64,000 nucleotides of DNA from Membranipora membranacea (lineage: Eukaryota; Bryozoa; Gymnolaemata; Cheilostomatida; Membraniporidae): assembly GCA_914767715.1 (NCBI GenBank), contig OU612068.1:1116001-1180000 (forward strand), read 5' to 3'. This document shows, one piece after another, positions 34,201 to 49,200 of the stretch; the stretch's first letter is position 1; every line of letters begins with the position of its first letter. Under the pieces are notes generated by a model that made no database searches, was not told the origin of the DNA, and was given only the letters and a program-made list of their open reading frames with translations. Position numbers and translations under genes: made by a program.

Positions 34201-37200
34201 AAAAGCTGAGCTCTTTATCAGAAGTGAATTCATTGTGACCTATTATTCATACTGTTACCGCCTAGTGCTGCTATGAAATGCCTTTCAAGGTCCTAAGAGA
34301 CCTTTTTAAAGTTATCGACAGCAAACTGTAGTCTCATACAATTTTCCATTCATAAAAATTAATTCTGTCAATACCACATGCATAGATAATGTTAGGCCAT
34401 GTCCTTGTCTATGAACTCTTTTTTATTTCACATTAAGGTGACCGGACCTCAAGAGTAAGAGAAGTGACACAATAGGACATGAGGGAATTATGTGTATGGT
34501 CAATATGTATCAGTTATTACATCACAGAAATCAAAGGGGGAGACAGGAGGCCACCCCTGGGCACATCCAAACAGCAGCAGCGCTGCTACAAAAGGGATAA
34601 TCTTAGGAGGGAGCATCCTGGTAAAAAGTTTAATTTTGCGTAAATCCTGAGCTATTTTGAGACAATGCATTCTATATTTGGCGTGACCCGGTTTTTAATG
34701 CAACATAATTTTATCAATGATTCAAATCCGCTTTTAAAATCATTAGAGCTGATTGCATTTCTAAGCAGGGAATTTTACTTTTTAATAAAACTGCTGAGAC
34801 CCGTGTCAATCTAAATAATTGTCATCCGGGAAAGGAACACCAATGATGAATTTTGTCAAAATTGTCTAGGATTGGGCTGGTAATCAACTCAGTGGGCTAT
34901 ATTAATTAAGAGAGAACTCAGCCTTACCGTGAGTGATGCATTGAGGCTCCTATTGACAGGCATAGCAGGAGTCATAACTCCCTCACTATCACTGCCACTC
35001 ATCATATCAGCCTCTCCACCACCACCAGGTGTCACGACATCCTCCTCCTCCTCCTCCTCTTCACTGTCCATCTCTTCTTCTATATCTGAGGCATCATCTG
35101 ACTCCTCAAAGTAAGTACCGCCTCCGGCAGCGGTCCCAGAGGTCACACTGTCACCTACGGCAGCACTAGCTGTATGATTCAATGTATCCTCCCCTACGTC
35201 ATCCTCTGTAACTGTGTGAGTATAAGGGACAGTGAGTAACTCTGCTGAGGTAAGTCTGAGTAGGAAGTTAATCATTTCAGGAAATGATATCAAATATCAA
35301 ACACCATCCCAGGAGAGTCTGTATATTACCCAGTCACTGGACTTTGGTATTTAGAATAGGGTCAACAGACCTTGGGGCGCACATCGAAGATCATAATATA
35401 TAACCGCTAAGACCTCTCATACACCCTCATTTATAACCAGAAATATATGCAAAATCATAGGAGACAAAAAAATTGTTTATGAGTTGGTTTTGAAAAAAAA
35501 CCTGAAATTTCTTGGTACTGGAAATTTGTGAGAGAAAACATCCTTACAATTTAAAAGACGGCTGTTTTTTATCCATCACAACAACGATATCTACAGATAA
35601 TAGCTATGAACATAAGAGAAACGAAAACATAAAGCTGTGACTATCATACAATATGGTGTGAGTGTTAGACTCACTAGATTCATCGTATACAGTATCGTCA
35701 TCCTCGTCCTCCTCATCGCTGCCCTGCTGGGTGAGCGACTGCTGCTGACTGAGAGGGGCGGAGCTCTGAGACTGAGCTGTCATAGACTCTCTATTCTCTG
35801 AGGAGTCACCGTCAGCGGGACGACTCACTAAACAATATCAATACAATATAAACCTCTATAACTACAAACACTATAACTACAAACACTAATCACTAAAACA
35901 ATATACACTAAACTAGAACCCATAAACCAATCAACTGATAATCATGTAGTATTTAGTATTGTCAACTGGTCAACAAATAATCAAAAGGTCAATATTCCAC
36001 GGTGGTGCCAGAAGATAAATTGATCAACTCATATGGTATAAGAAAATAACTGAAGTGAATCGTGGTTATGCACATATTAATATACTAATAAAAAAATATA
36101 TAATTAATATATTGTTATATGAATCTCACATACCTGTAACTCGTGGAGGTGCAATGGGTCCTGTAGATCCAGGCGCACCAGGTGCTCTCTGGCCTACAAC
36201 TTCTGGTGCTTCAGACATAGAGGCTGTAGGTGTTATACTCATCTGTGAATTCTCTATAATAAATACAATAATTATGATGCAAATTAAAAACATTTATGTA
36301 TCTGTATTTCCCATATACATTTATATTATATAATATGTATCCACATTAACTTTTGCAACTATAACATGTCTTCCAATCATACATGAGCTCAACTGGAATG
36401 ACAATCAGTGGATATTCCGTATGGGCCCTGTGGATTTACAGCTGAATAGTATCAGCATGTAGATGTAAGGTTAAGGTATTGGTTTTGGTATCGTTAGGTA
36501 ATTTAAAGGCTGCAGATACAAGTCCTACCAGATATCTCAGATGACTCTCCTAATTCCTCTCTAATAAGCTGATCAGCTGTTTTCTCTTTTCCAACAGGTG
36601 CTTGCTTGTGCTTGACAATAGGAGCAGGTGCTTCTCTCATGGCAGGCTGAGCAGGTACAGGTGCTTGTTGATGTGTGGGAGGTACAGGTTCTAGTGATAC
36701 ATGTCTAGCAGGTTCTGATCTCATACTGTCATCAGCTATGGTAACCTGTTCGTTGAATTCAACGGTTTTGTTCTTCTTGGCTGGTGATTTTCTGATCACA
36801 GTTGGAGGGGACTGAGTTTGTACCTGTAACAATACAACTATCGATAAGATATTTGTGCTATTCTTGTACTTTTCTACAGAAACTGGCTCTGCTATCAAAG
36901 GCTTGAATTTTAATTTCAATGAATGAGGGTTGAATTTCTTTATTCATGATTAAGCAAATGAATAAACATGGCACAAGGATTTCCATAATAAATGACCAAA
37001 TTACCAAGAAATTCCACACATGCTATTACGATGATGAGAACTCACCCTGGATTGAGGCTGGTTTTTAGAGCTCAGTGGTTGTAAATTGTCATGTATCTCA
37101 GCAGCTGAACGAGGAGATGTCTTTATGACAGAGACATCAGGATGAGCCACAGCTGAGCCATCTAAACTCTCTCCAGGCATCATAGCTAATGAAGGCTCTC

Positions 37201-37225
37201 GTTTAACAGGAGTGGACGCCATCAT
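31281..37225 (-). CDS. RPGRIP1L: RPGRIP1L exons 22-30: disordered acidic linker and C-terminal RPGR-interacting domain
   Basis: Exons 22-26 (about residues 927-1268) are low-complexity: Pro/Gln/Ala-rich stretches, then acidic runs such as [17 protein letters not shown] and [19 protein letters not shown], which account for most of the extra length over the human protein. Exons 27-30 are the terminal C2-like [65 protein letters not shown] and, in the last exon, [20 protein letters not shown] before TAA. Exon 29 ends in ANIT and the last exon begins VYDVEDEQ, giving [11 protein letters not shown] across the junction, in line with human. Confidence 0.92.
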
Positions 37226-40200
37226 CTGTAACACAGAGGGGGTGTATGATGGGAAGGGGTGTGGAACAGGGGTGTATTGAGAGGGGGACGGGGTGTCATC
37301 AACATGATGGTAGGGGATTGAGCCAAAAAGGGTGTCATACAATCGTACGGTTTAATATGAAGTGAAGGCAAAACATGATAAAAAAAGATTGACATATAAG
37401 ATGATTATATTACATATATGGTGGACTAACCTGAGTTTTAGTCCTTGTACCAGTAGGTGGGGGTAGATAACCATACTGCCACTTCAGGAATATATCAAGT
37501 GTCCCATTAACTGTCTTATCAGGCTGCAATACGAAACATTAAACAAATGCATTTGGAAATTTGAAAGAAACTCACAAAATATGCCCCAGGAATCTTATTT
37601 TTACCAATTAAAACATGGCAAATAAACTTATCATTTTTTCCACAAACGATATGTGAAAATAGGTCTTGGGAAATTATTTCCCTCAAACGCAATGATGAGA
37701 CATTATCAAAAAAAATTCATTATCTGAATGATAATGTGAATCACACAAAAGGATCAATCAGCATCAATGAGAAGTGACCTGCCATAACCCAAGAAGAAAG
37801 GCTTTGTAGAGCATGTACAATGTACTGTAGTTGTCTACCTTGGTGAGCTCAAAAGTTCCTTTGATAGCTTTGTCATGGGCCAGAGGCATGAGTGGTATAC
37901 GAGCTACTCCCAGATAAGAGGCCATCTCAGGGTCTGTGTCATCAAATACATACACCTGACAAAACAAGCAGATCAGTAAAGTCAAATACACAAGGATGTT
38001 TAGGTTTGACTGTTTCTGAGATTTGCAGTTTACAACAAGGAAATTGGAGAGCTTCCAACATAACCTAGCTTTGAGGTGAGCCTGGTGGGCCATCTTGATA
38101 ATGTCACTACATGATTTTCGTCATCCTAAACCGAGGTACAAATGAAGCATTTCCAAACACAGCAATGAGGATTTTTAGAACACTTAGTGTTCCTTACATG
38201 TGCCCATATGATGTCGGTGTTGGCGTAGTAATGTACAGTCCCTACGGATATCTATATGGTCACTGAACATTGATTTATTACAGCAGACTGTAAGACTGAT
38301 AGGTCACATACAGGCTGTCAGCGATCAGTGAACCGCAGCGGCATTAATATTCTGCAGGCAGCAGTTGGTGAATTTACATGAAAAGCTAATCATTTCTAGT
38401 TAGAATAGAGCTAAAGATATTGTTTTAAATATAAAATTGACATTGCGCCTGGCTCTTTCCAAAAACTAAATTTGCAAACATGATGTTCATTGAGTATTCA
38501 CCTGGCATAACATTCAAACCTACAAGGTTAGTCAAGTGCTCAGACTCCAAGGCGCAGGGAGTTACTTGCGCAAGTAACTCCCTGCGCCTTGGAGTCTGAG
38601 CACTTAGACTACGACAAAGTCAGCATGAACAACAAAACCCTCAAAATTCCCTCCAGTATTGATAACTGGGTACCTAAACAAATCTCCTTCTTAAGGTAAT
38701 GTCAAAGACCGATCCGAATATCAACATATCATATACCGTTGGAAAGCTGCCGAGCTACTGAAAATGAATACCTGAACAATAACTTGATTCGACGACGTTG
38801 TGTCATTAAAGGGAGGAAATGAGGCAGAAAACGCTGTTTTTGTCAAAGCAGATGGAGGAGTCAAATTGATTGCAAGAAATTTCAAAACAGGTGGAATGTA
38901 TACTTAGAGATTGAGTTCATAGTAAAATTTGATTTTCTTTGATATATGACTAGTCTAAACTGACTTTTTACGTCACGCCATACAACGCATTTTTTTTTGT
39001 GAAGCCGTGAAAATATGTTAAATTTTAATCATTAATTCAGAACAGATCATAGGCTCGAAACAAAATTATTTATGATTTTCCCTTAGAGTACACTTCAAAT
39101 GTCATACATATCGACTTTCAAGAAATTAGCTTGCATATTGCGAAAACAGTAGACTCTCGAATACACCTGATATTTTTCGTAACTGTCCAAATGACCATTA
39201 TTGTGGCCAAACAAAGTTTTTTTGAAAGTTCTCACATACGAAGCCGCTTTTATTACCCATGGTGCATGCAGGAAATGCCAACAGATTTTTTCACTGCATC
39301 TTCCTTTTTCTTGAATTCAAAAGTCCCAAAAAATAGCTGTTTTTTGGCATTCTTTTGCGTTAAATTCAAGAAAAAGGAAGATGCAGGAAAAAAATCTTTT
39401 GGCATTTCATGTGTGCACTATGGCTAATGAAAGCGGCTTCGTATGTGAGAACTTTCAAAGAAACTTTGTTTGGCCACAATAATGGTCATTTGGACAGCAC
39501 ATTTGACGTTATGCAAAAGTTACGAAAAATATCAGGTGTATTCGAGAGTCTACTGTTTTCGCAATATGCAAGCTAATTTCTTGAAAGTCGATATGTATGA
39601 CATTTGAAGTGTACTCTAAGGGAAAATCATAAATAATTTTGTTTCGAGCCTATGATCTGTTCTGAATTAATGATTAAAATTTAACATATTTTCACGGCTT
39701 CACCAAAAAAAATGCGTTGTATGGCGTGACGTAAAAAGTCAGTTTAGACTAGTTATATATCAAAGAAAATCAAATTTTACTATGAACTCAATCTCTAAGT
39801 ATACATTCCACCTGTTTTGAAATTTCTTGCAATTAATTTGACTCCTCCATCTGCTTTGACAAAAACAGCGTTTTCTGCCTCATTTCCTCCCTAAAATGAC
39901 ACAACGTCATTGAATCAAGTTTTTAATCAAGTATTCATTTTCAGTAGCTCGGCAGCTTTTTAACGGTATATGATATGTTGATATTCGGATCGGTCTTTGA
40001 CATTCCCTTAAAGTGCAACCAAGGTTTCAAACAACTTCTCATCGATGGCCATTGATTAATAGCAGATTGCACCTTCTGCATGGGGAAAAAGACAAAATAT
40101 AATTCGGATGATTATTCAGCCAGAATTCTTGTGAAACATTTCTTCCATCAGGCACTCAAACTCAGCTAAAATAGAAAACCACAGAGCAGTTTCCTGTTCC

Positions 40201-43200
40201 TGTTATTATTTAGCCTGTGCTCTATCATCATTACAGCAATGTCTTGGAACCTCCCCTAAACTGAAGTGTTACCCTGCTTAGAGTCAGCAACTACTTTGAG
40301 TTTTGCATCGCGTAATGCACAAAGCTGGTGCTGGGCAGCATCAGCTTTGTGCATTACGCGATGCAAAACTCCAAGTAGTTGCTGACTCTAAGCTGGTTAA
40401 CACTTCAGTTTAGGGGAGGTTCCAAGACTTTGCTGTAATAATTATAGAGCACAGGCTAAATAATAACAGGAACAGGAAACTGCTATGTGGTATTCTCCTT
40501 TAGCTGATTTTGAGCACACTGATTTCGAGATTACACTATTAGTATGTGTATCTCTGATCGATAGAGCTTCTGTCGCAAATATTGAGCACCTACATTTGGC
40601 TAAGAAAGAGGACAACTTTAATTTTATCAAACAGACATGATCGAAACAGATTTTCCTAGCTCTGCATTATTAGTTCTCTCTTCCGAGCTTAGGCTAGCAA
40701 TACACAGTTTCGATGTCACTTTTCTTGTCAAAAACATGTGTTAAATGCTCTTCTAAAACTGTTAAAAGGTGATATCAGATTTTCTAAATATAAATTAGAA
40801 TATTTTAACAAAGAATGAGAAAATGATAAGTGTATATCCAAAAGTTTGGGTAATCATCCATACGTCTCCTAAATACTGAATTTCAGCTGCACTCAAGCTA
40901 AGTGAATTAATTCACTCTCTATCGATCAGAGATATACATGCAATAGTATATCACGTGATCAGTGTGGATTTTGAGTACCTGATGGAAGAAATGTTTCACA
41001 ACAATTCTGGCTGAATAATCATCCGAATTATATTTTGTCTTTTTCCCCATGCAGAAGGTGCAATCTGCTATTAATCAATGACCATAAATGAGAAGTTGTT
41101 TGAAACCTTGGTTGCCCTTTAAGGCAAAACCATGTATATTTACTACCATCTATCTATACACGTAGAAGTAGAGCACATGTAGTGCACCTGATACTATTTT
41201 ATATTTTCTTCTCATCATATATCACATGACATATACTTGTTACTTACCTCTAGTGTGGCGGATTTGAGGTAAGTATCCAGATCAGCAGCCATAGTAACAG
41301 GGAAGTTCTGTAAGTCATTAAACTCTGGAGCGTTAGAGTTACTTATTATCGCTGTGTCGTGATCCGGGAAATCAAAGAACTTATATACACAGTAGGGGCA
41401 CGGTTGTACGTCTGGAAGGATAAAAATAGAACTAAGGCTATAGCATTATAATGGTCTTTGTCTCGGCCTTAGTCTCCGTAACATATTTCATTATATAACC
41501 GGGACGCTTGAGATAGTTTATATCTTCTCGGAGGCTCAAATGTCCCATCGCACAATTTGAGAACATTTTTTTTGTAATAAAACTTATTGAGGGTGACTGC
41601 AATTTCATGATTGTCAATTTTTAAAATTTGAGAGCTGGTCGCCAATGGCATGATATTTTATATATCTTTTTTTTTCACTTTAAACCAAAGTGTTAAATTC
41701 GGAATTAAAGGTAGCCTAGTTTGAAAAGAATATGCATTATCCAACTCGGTGAAAATAGAGGCAGCAGGCATGATGCTATTGAAATATGATGCAATATCCC
41801 ATTACTATATAAAATAGCCCTGATAAATCGACTGTACAAGCTAGCAGTATTAATTACTATAGATGAAATAGCCCTGAGAAGATGGACATGTTGAGTTAGT
41901 TGTATTAATAGTGATAATGACCTGCTTGACGAGATTTGACATCTTTACACCTGATAAGTTTAACATGTAGCTGGTTGACATTATCAGGAGGTTTCATGTG
42001 AGCTGACTCATCCAGTGCCTGGAGGTTAGTCTGATCTACTTTCTCATTAGCGCTTATATATCCTAAAGCTTTCATTCTCTCCTACAAAATATCAGTAATT
42101 ATGGGATTATATAATCTGGCACTTAGTCTATGCTTCTGTTATTAATTTACTCAGATATATGTGAGCATACCAGCAACAGCTCTGTTCAGAGAGATGAGAT
42201 GTGTATTTAGCCTTTAGTTCAGTCCAAATCTCATATTAATATCAATCTGGATTGTAAAATTCCATCAAGAAATATATTGAAAGTTTAAATAAATATTCCT
42301 CGAGTTATCCTCTTTTGTTTCACGAGGAGAAAACTCTAAACACCATCAAATTGTTCCATGATGATTGTTCTTTGGTGGTGTCGCAAGTGATGTAAGTACA
42401 TGAGTGTTTTGTAGATTAAGTTTATTCAATTGGTCAATCAATTACCAGAAATTCACCCAGTACAAACCTTATACAGCCTGAGAGCCTGGTCCATTGGAAC
42501 TTTGAGTCTGACCCAGAATGATACAGTACCCAGGATAGCTCTGTTGTGATCAACACCTGTAAAGGTAACCAAGTATTACGATCATTTATATATATCTGAC
42601 CTTCACCAATACAACACATGGCAACTTATGTATCACAGAGTAAGGGTATATCCTTACTCTGTGTTATGTATGCTTATAGGAATGCTTCCTGCTATTTGAT
42701 TGGTCCAAAGTTCAGTAATGCTACCCCAAACTGCTTGCCTCGCATACTCAGTTTAAAAGCAGCCAGATCTGTACTGTCTGTTCATCACAAATTGCCATAC
42801 TGTGTATTTCACCACCAATTATCAATTTTCAGCAGGTATAATGTAATCTAGATTATTTTTGCGATATTTTTAGCAATAAATATTCTTAGTAACTCACTGA
42901 TGACATCAGCAGTACCGTGTACTCTGCCGTGTGGTTTGTCGAATATATCTCTGAATCTGAGTTTACATGAAGCTATAGTAGTATAGTCCGTACCATGTGC
43001 TAAATGTACCTCCAGTTCTGTGCTCTCCTGTAAGGGATAGAATGTCAAACTGTCATTACATTATATATTGTATTCGGCTCGGGCTCCATATCACCGCCTC
43101 CTTGCACATGTACATCACAAACATTATATTACTCATTTACTTAACATTCATCCAGAAAAATTGGAGATAACATTTGAACTTTGTATTGCTGTTTTGTTTA

Positions 43201-46200
43201 GATGTTTTATGTATTGCACTGATCTACGAAGCGATGGATCTATTCTATCTATCCCATGTTGCACCTGGCTGAATTCCTTATATTGTTTAATCAGACAGAG
43301 AAAGACTGATAAATCACCAAAATTTATGCATGCATGCAATACTGAATCTTTTTGTCATTCACATTATGGATTATGAAGTTTGTGTTCAAATAGTGGAAAG
43401 TGTCATGTGTTTTTTTCCTCCAATTGTTCAGTCCTGCAATAGTGTTCAGTCAGTTGTGTACCCATGTTCAACAATTATTTTTTAATTTGATAAGGAAAAA
43501 AAATACATGCACATGCTTGACTATTATGTCGTATCAGAATTGCCGTATTATAACCATGTTTTTAATTCCTGTAAGGATGATTGAGAGTATTATAGAAGGA
43601 GCATGGTAATTAATGAGGAAGTCATAAGGAATAGCTCAAGTTGATGAAAAAGCCATTTGCAAGCCATACAGAAAGCACCGTTTCTACCTTAGATTATATA
43701 GCACAGCAGTGTGACAGATACCTCAAGGGAACATTGTGTTCAATTCAAATACTTAAAACCATCATTTTGCAATGTCTTCATTACTTGCAAACAAGCTCAG
43801 ATGTCCTTTCTGCTTGGAGAAAAAGGACTATTTGGAGGGCGCAAAGGTGTTATCTTGTAATCACATGTACTGCACTCCCTGTATTGAGGGTTTTAGTATA
43901 AAGAAAGAGTCTATGAGAGAGTTAACATGTTGTGTTTGCAGGTGAGTTGCTAGTCCCTCAGAAACATTGTAGTAAATATGATTCTGTTATTCAGTTGACT
44001 GCCTATTTTTGACAGCTGCTATTGGATTGGAGCTGTCTGGAAGACGCAATACAGTACATGCCTATACAATTCATGTAAAGAAAACTGATATTGAGATTTC
44101 ATTTTCATCACAATGGTTGTTGACATGTGGTAAATCCATGAAGATAAACACTACAGGAGAGCAGCAGTAAGACAGTCTATAACCACACGTCATATATATT
44201 TGCTGTCACCACCCTGCACGGATGGGTTGATGATGAGTGTCTAAAACCCATCCTACTCTGTTACAATCCCATCCGCCTCTGTTTAATTTATGTTATGCAA
44301 CCTGGTGTCTTTTAGGCATCTGGCGGTTGTCTGAGTGCCAAACCGATGCTTGTTTGGCAACCACCGGATGCCACATGACATCTGGCAGTTGCCAAATAGG
44401 CATCCGGATGGGTGCTTAGCGCAGCACATGTCGTCGCTTCAATTTCAGTAAAACACACCAGCTGAATAGCTTTGAGGAACTCAAAAGCCATAAATCAACT
44501 GCTGACGATGAGAATCCAGGGACCCAACCACAATCACTAACAGATACCTGTACAATGAAATGTGACAGGTGCCAAGAACAAGTTGATGCCTGTGCTACTG
44601 TGAAGATTGTGACCGCAGACTGTGCAAGAAGCATGAAGTGGTAAGTCTCACTCTTCTCCAACATAAGTATGCAAGAAAGTGATCAGTGCTTAATATGTTT
44701 TTGCGTAAAACTTTGTTAACACAATTCAACTAATCGTATTTTAAATACATTGTGTTCCAAAACCTTTGACACAACGGTTCGTCATGACAAGGGCTCAGAC
44801 ATTTCTAAGCTTCCAGCATTATCTAAATTACACCACCAGTAACTGGCTAGAGCTGCATACATCACGGACAAGTTATTTTGATCCATCATCTGAATTGTAC
44901 ATAATCCTACCGACTCATACACGAAACAGAAGTAATGTAAATCTACAACTGCCTTTCATAATGGACCAATTCAGTGACATTTAAACTGACAAGTTGTTTT
45001 TCATAATCACACAGATGCACCAGGATTACTTTTTAGAAGAGGAACATAAGCTGATATCCGCTGATGTATTCAAGGCTAAGCAAAGGTTCTTCACCAAGAC
45101 CTACTGTGAACGCCATACAAAACAATGCTACAGCATGGGCTGTGAAAAGTGCTTCAGCTTAAGATGTGCAAAGTGTAGGGATATTGGTTCCTGTACTGGT
45201 AAGCAGTACTATGTTATTTAAAGTGGGAGTTATTCTCTAAATTAATATGTGTGGATAACTCCAAATTGAAGGCAAGAGGACTGTGATAAACTTGTATCAG
45301 GTAGTTTGGGACCAAACTCCCTGCTTGTATCATTATAGTACATATATATTGTCATTAATCCATAAAATTTGTTGTCCCAAGAAAGGAGTTGAGATCAGGA
45401 ATGACATGATGCTGGCGGAGAGTGAAAATCTGAATAGTGGAGGGCTTATAAAACGCCATTATCCAAACCTTCAATCAGCTGGTATAGTAAAATTATACAT
45501 TCCAGTAAACTGGGCCAGCAACTCAGTGCAACACTGATTTTGTATTGTTTTATTCGAAGACAAGCACCATAACTATCAGCCTCTAGCAGAACTATCAGAG
45601 AGAATAAAGTGTGAATTTGAGGAGTTGTTAAAGAAATGCTCAGAAAGAGTCACAGAAATGTGCCGGTTAGAGAAACAGTCGTGGATGGCGCTGGATAGAC
45701 TGGAAGAACAATGTCAACAGCTAGATAAACAAGTTGAAACTAAGACATTAAAATTGGTGAGCTCATAACTAAATCTTAATCATATTACGCTTTTTACAAG
45801 TAGGGTGGAAACAAGTAGGGTGGAATTCTGAAACTTGGAAGAAAGACATACAAACGCTCTGAACTCCATCTAAAATGTTGATTGTAATGATGGAGGGATG
45901 ACAACATAATTCGTCATTGTCATTAATGAAGGAAGGAAGGAAGATATCGTACTGTTATATATAGAGGAGCAGGGGGCAGAGACAGTCCTTTACGCCACCT
46001 TGTACACACTTTAAGTGATATTTTGCTTTAAACAATCCTACATAGCTTTTTTCCATTTTTGTTCATGTCTTCTTTTAAGGCCAGTATTTACACCGAATTT
46101 CGCAACATGTAATATTGTCAGCGATATGTAATAAATTAATCAATCAATCAATCAGATGAGATAACCTACTGAGGCAGAAGACGCCTAGGCAACTTAGGTT

Positions 46201-49200
46201 TTAGGACGATTTGCACTTTCTCATTAATCTTAAACTAACATATTATTGCAGATTGAAGTTATCAACAAAGAAGCAAGACTTGTCCGAGATAAAATCGTCA
46301 AGTTTCTCACATTACATAAACGCGGTGTGGAGTCATTCCTGGAGACAGCCAGAGATAAGCGAGAGCATCTTGAGAATCACAGATCCGCTGCAGAGGAATT
46401 CATGCAAAATAATTCTCTGGTAGATATGGTCAGAAACTATGAAGAGAACAGGAATCATCTCCAGAAAGAGATTTCTCACTGTGTGGAGTTGTATAACTGG
46501 GAGCAGGCGGTGGACCCGACACAAGGTAAAATAAAGAGGTCTCTTCTGCAAACGGATCATAATATGATAAGACATGATAAGATGATGCCATTCTATTTGA
46601 GGCCTTCCCCACAAAAATCTTGGAAGTAAGACACCTGCTTTTTCTGCTAGGAGTTTTGCTAGAAAGATCTAGATCTAAGCTTAATTGTTGCAGGTATGCT
46701 GGACAGATTTTTGAGGTGCACAATATCACTGGAACAAAACATGATTGAGTTCATTGCAGAACATCCTACTAGTATCAAATGCTGTTCAACTCATCATATG
46801 GAGAATGGAAGACTGTTGGTAGCAGGCTATGAGGGTATCTCAGAAATTATTCACTTTGAAGACAAGTTCAAGGACTCTCTGACAGAATCTGCAGGCATTG
46901 TAACATCGATTACACATGATGCTGTCAACTCATACTGTTTGACACATTTTGGCAAAAACAAAACTGTGTCACAGTGTGTAACTTCACATGACTTTGATGA
47001 TTTGGAACCTTTGATTTCACTTGAACATGAACCAAACTCAGCCAGTTTCCTCGCTATCTTACCCTCTCGACAGATCGCAGTCGCTGATGAAAAATCTCTC
47101 ATAATATACGATGTAGTCAACCGGAAACAAACCTGCCACAATATTTCATACTCAGCACAAGGCTTGATGTCACTCCCAGGAGAAGAAAAACTGATTTTGA
47201 CAGCATCTGACAAAATTTTCTGCTATGAAATATCAACTCATGGAGATATACAAATGATATGGATGTGTGAGTGTGGGAGCAACATACGAGGAGTCTGCAA
47301 CATGGGTTTCGGCCAAATAGCACTGCCTGTTGCTTTTGAGGGTCGGCTTTATGTTGTAGATGCTGAAAATGGTCAGTTTATGGTCTTCTATCAATGTCAT
47401 GTTACAATTAGAGCCTTTCCACAATTAAAAGTTATGCATGAACTTTATTTCATCACCATGGGCCCAGCCTACCATTGCTCAAGGACAGGTCAAGCAATAG
47501 AGATGCTATATTTACGTAAAACTAGTAAATCTATGTTCAGAAATTTCCTAAAGCCATGCTTCAATGCTGGTCTCCCAAGTTTTGGATTTTAATGATTAAT
47601 GATTCACTGTTTATGTTTCTATTGCAGGTGAAATTTTGAGAATGCTGAGGCATGAGAAACTTGTGGAGTATAAAGGAGGGCAATTCAGCATGTATGAAGG
47701 AAGTCTGGCGATACCCAGTTGGAACAACAATAAGGTTTTGTTGTTTAAAGTATACAGATAATGAAGACATACTACACAAAAAACCTATGCTCAAAACTTG
47801 AGTAAAGGGATACCGCTTAGTGTACAATACCTTGCCACCAGATGAGTGTGCCATGACTGCGAGTCTAACTTAGACTTTTTAGTCAAACATATTCAAAACT
47901 TGGAATAAGGATAGGAATGAGGATACGAACGTTTGTGGAAGCCTGCTACGGCTGGTTTACAACGATAGCAAACATGAATAGAGAGTGGTGTGTTCGTTAG
48001 TGGAGTTTCCGGGAATAAATCAAAGATGAGCAGTAGAGAAAAAACTTTGCTATGATGTACAATTCCTTCTCTGTCTCTATTAACTACTCTTCAAGAAAGA
48101 AATAAGTTTACTCGGTCGAGGTCAGGAGTGACCGGGGTCATCGGGTTTTTTTGCATTGAAATGTTCTATAGTTGGTATTGAGATTTTTACCCAATTGATA
48201 CTTCTGAGTCCTGGGGTCAGAGTGACGACCAGGTAGATTATTTTATACCACTTCAAAGTCCCAGAGACCCCTCGTGATCCTTTACTCACCTTCTGCAGAT
48301 GGTGAAGGAAGAAGTCGTCTACTTTCACCACATACTGTGATGTAAATCCGAACGAGGGCCTACAATAAAATAAAATATGAAGGCTGGTCATGAAGTATTG
48401 CAACTAATTGAGTTGATAAAATAGTGTATGGTTACATAACTCTGATAATATGACATTGCAGTATATTTACTGTCAAATATTATTGTCCCCAAACTAACTC
48501 AAAACTGCAAATGGTGATGTGTGAGGCTGATTTGCTAATATTTATCATAAAGTGCAAGGGGTCACACATGGGGGGACCTGGGTTGGAAACTCGCAGTACC
48601 ATATAAACTTCTATTTCTAGTAAATATTGCCGCAAATTCAATGTGATTGTTTGAAGACTTAGACCATTTGAGCATACGCCCCAAAAGTTGTCACCGCATG
48701 TTATATTGATGAGGTCACATACTTGGAAGACTTGACAACAGGAGTAGCCTGAGTCTCAAACTCAAAGAACTCCCAGGTACAGAATAGAGCTGGCTCCTCG
48801 TCCCCGATGATCTTAAGTCCGTCTCGAGTCATCTCAATCTTACTGACGTGGATCTCAAACAGATTCTCTCCTCTCTCCAACTGTATAGTCTCATCGACCT
48901 CCTCGACGTCAGACTGCGAGAGGATGACGTAAGGTAATGAGTGAATTCACTTTTCAAGTCAGGATTTAACAACTCACAATATCAGATCTGAACACATATC
49001 ACCTCAATACTACCTACTGAACTAAGCTACAACATTACTTGTCACTGGCTTCATAGAGTATAAACATATGTGGCATGCTCTGTCTAATTCGTCAATAATG
49101 AGGGGAAGGAATATTTTGAGTTATTGTAACCACTTGATAGAGAATTTTCTACAGATTCCAAATATATCTTTATTTTATTCCTAGCACAGAAATTGGTCTT

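Noticed and set aside
39131-39427. 98-codon open frame on the + strand
   Set aside because: It falls across the centre of foldback element 1, where the inverted arms generate long open frames by chance.
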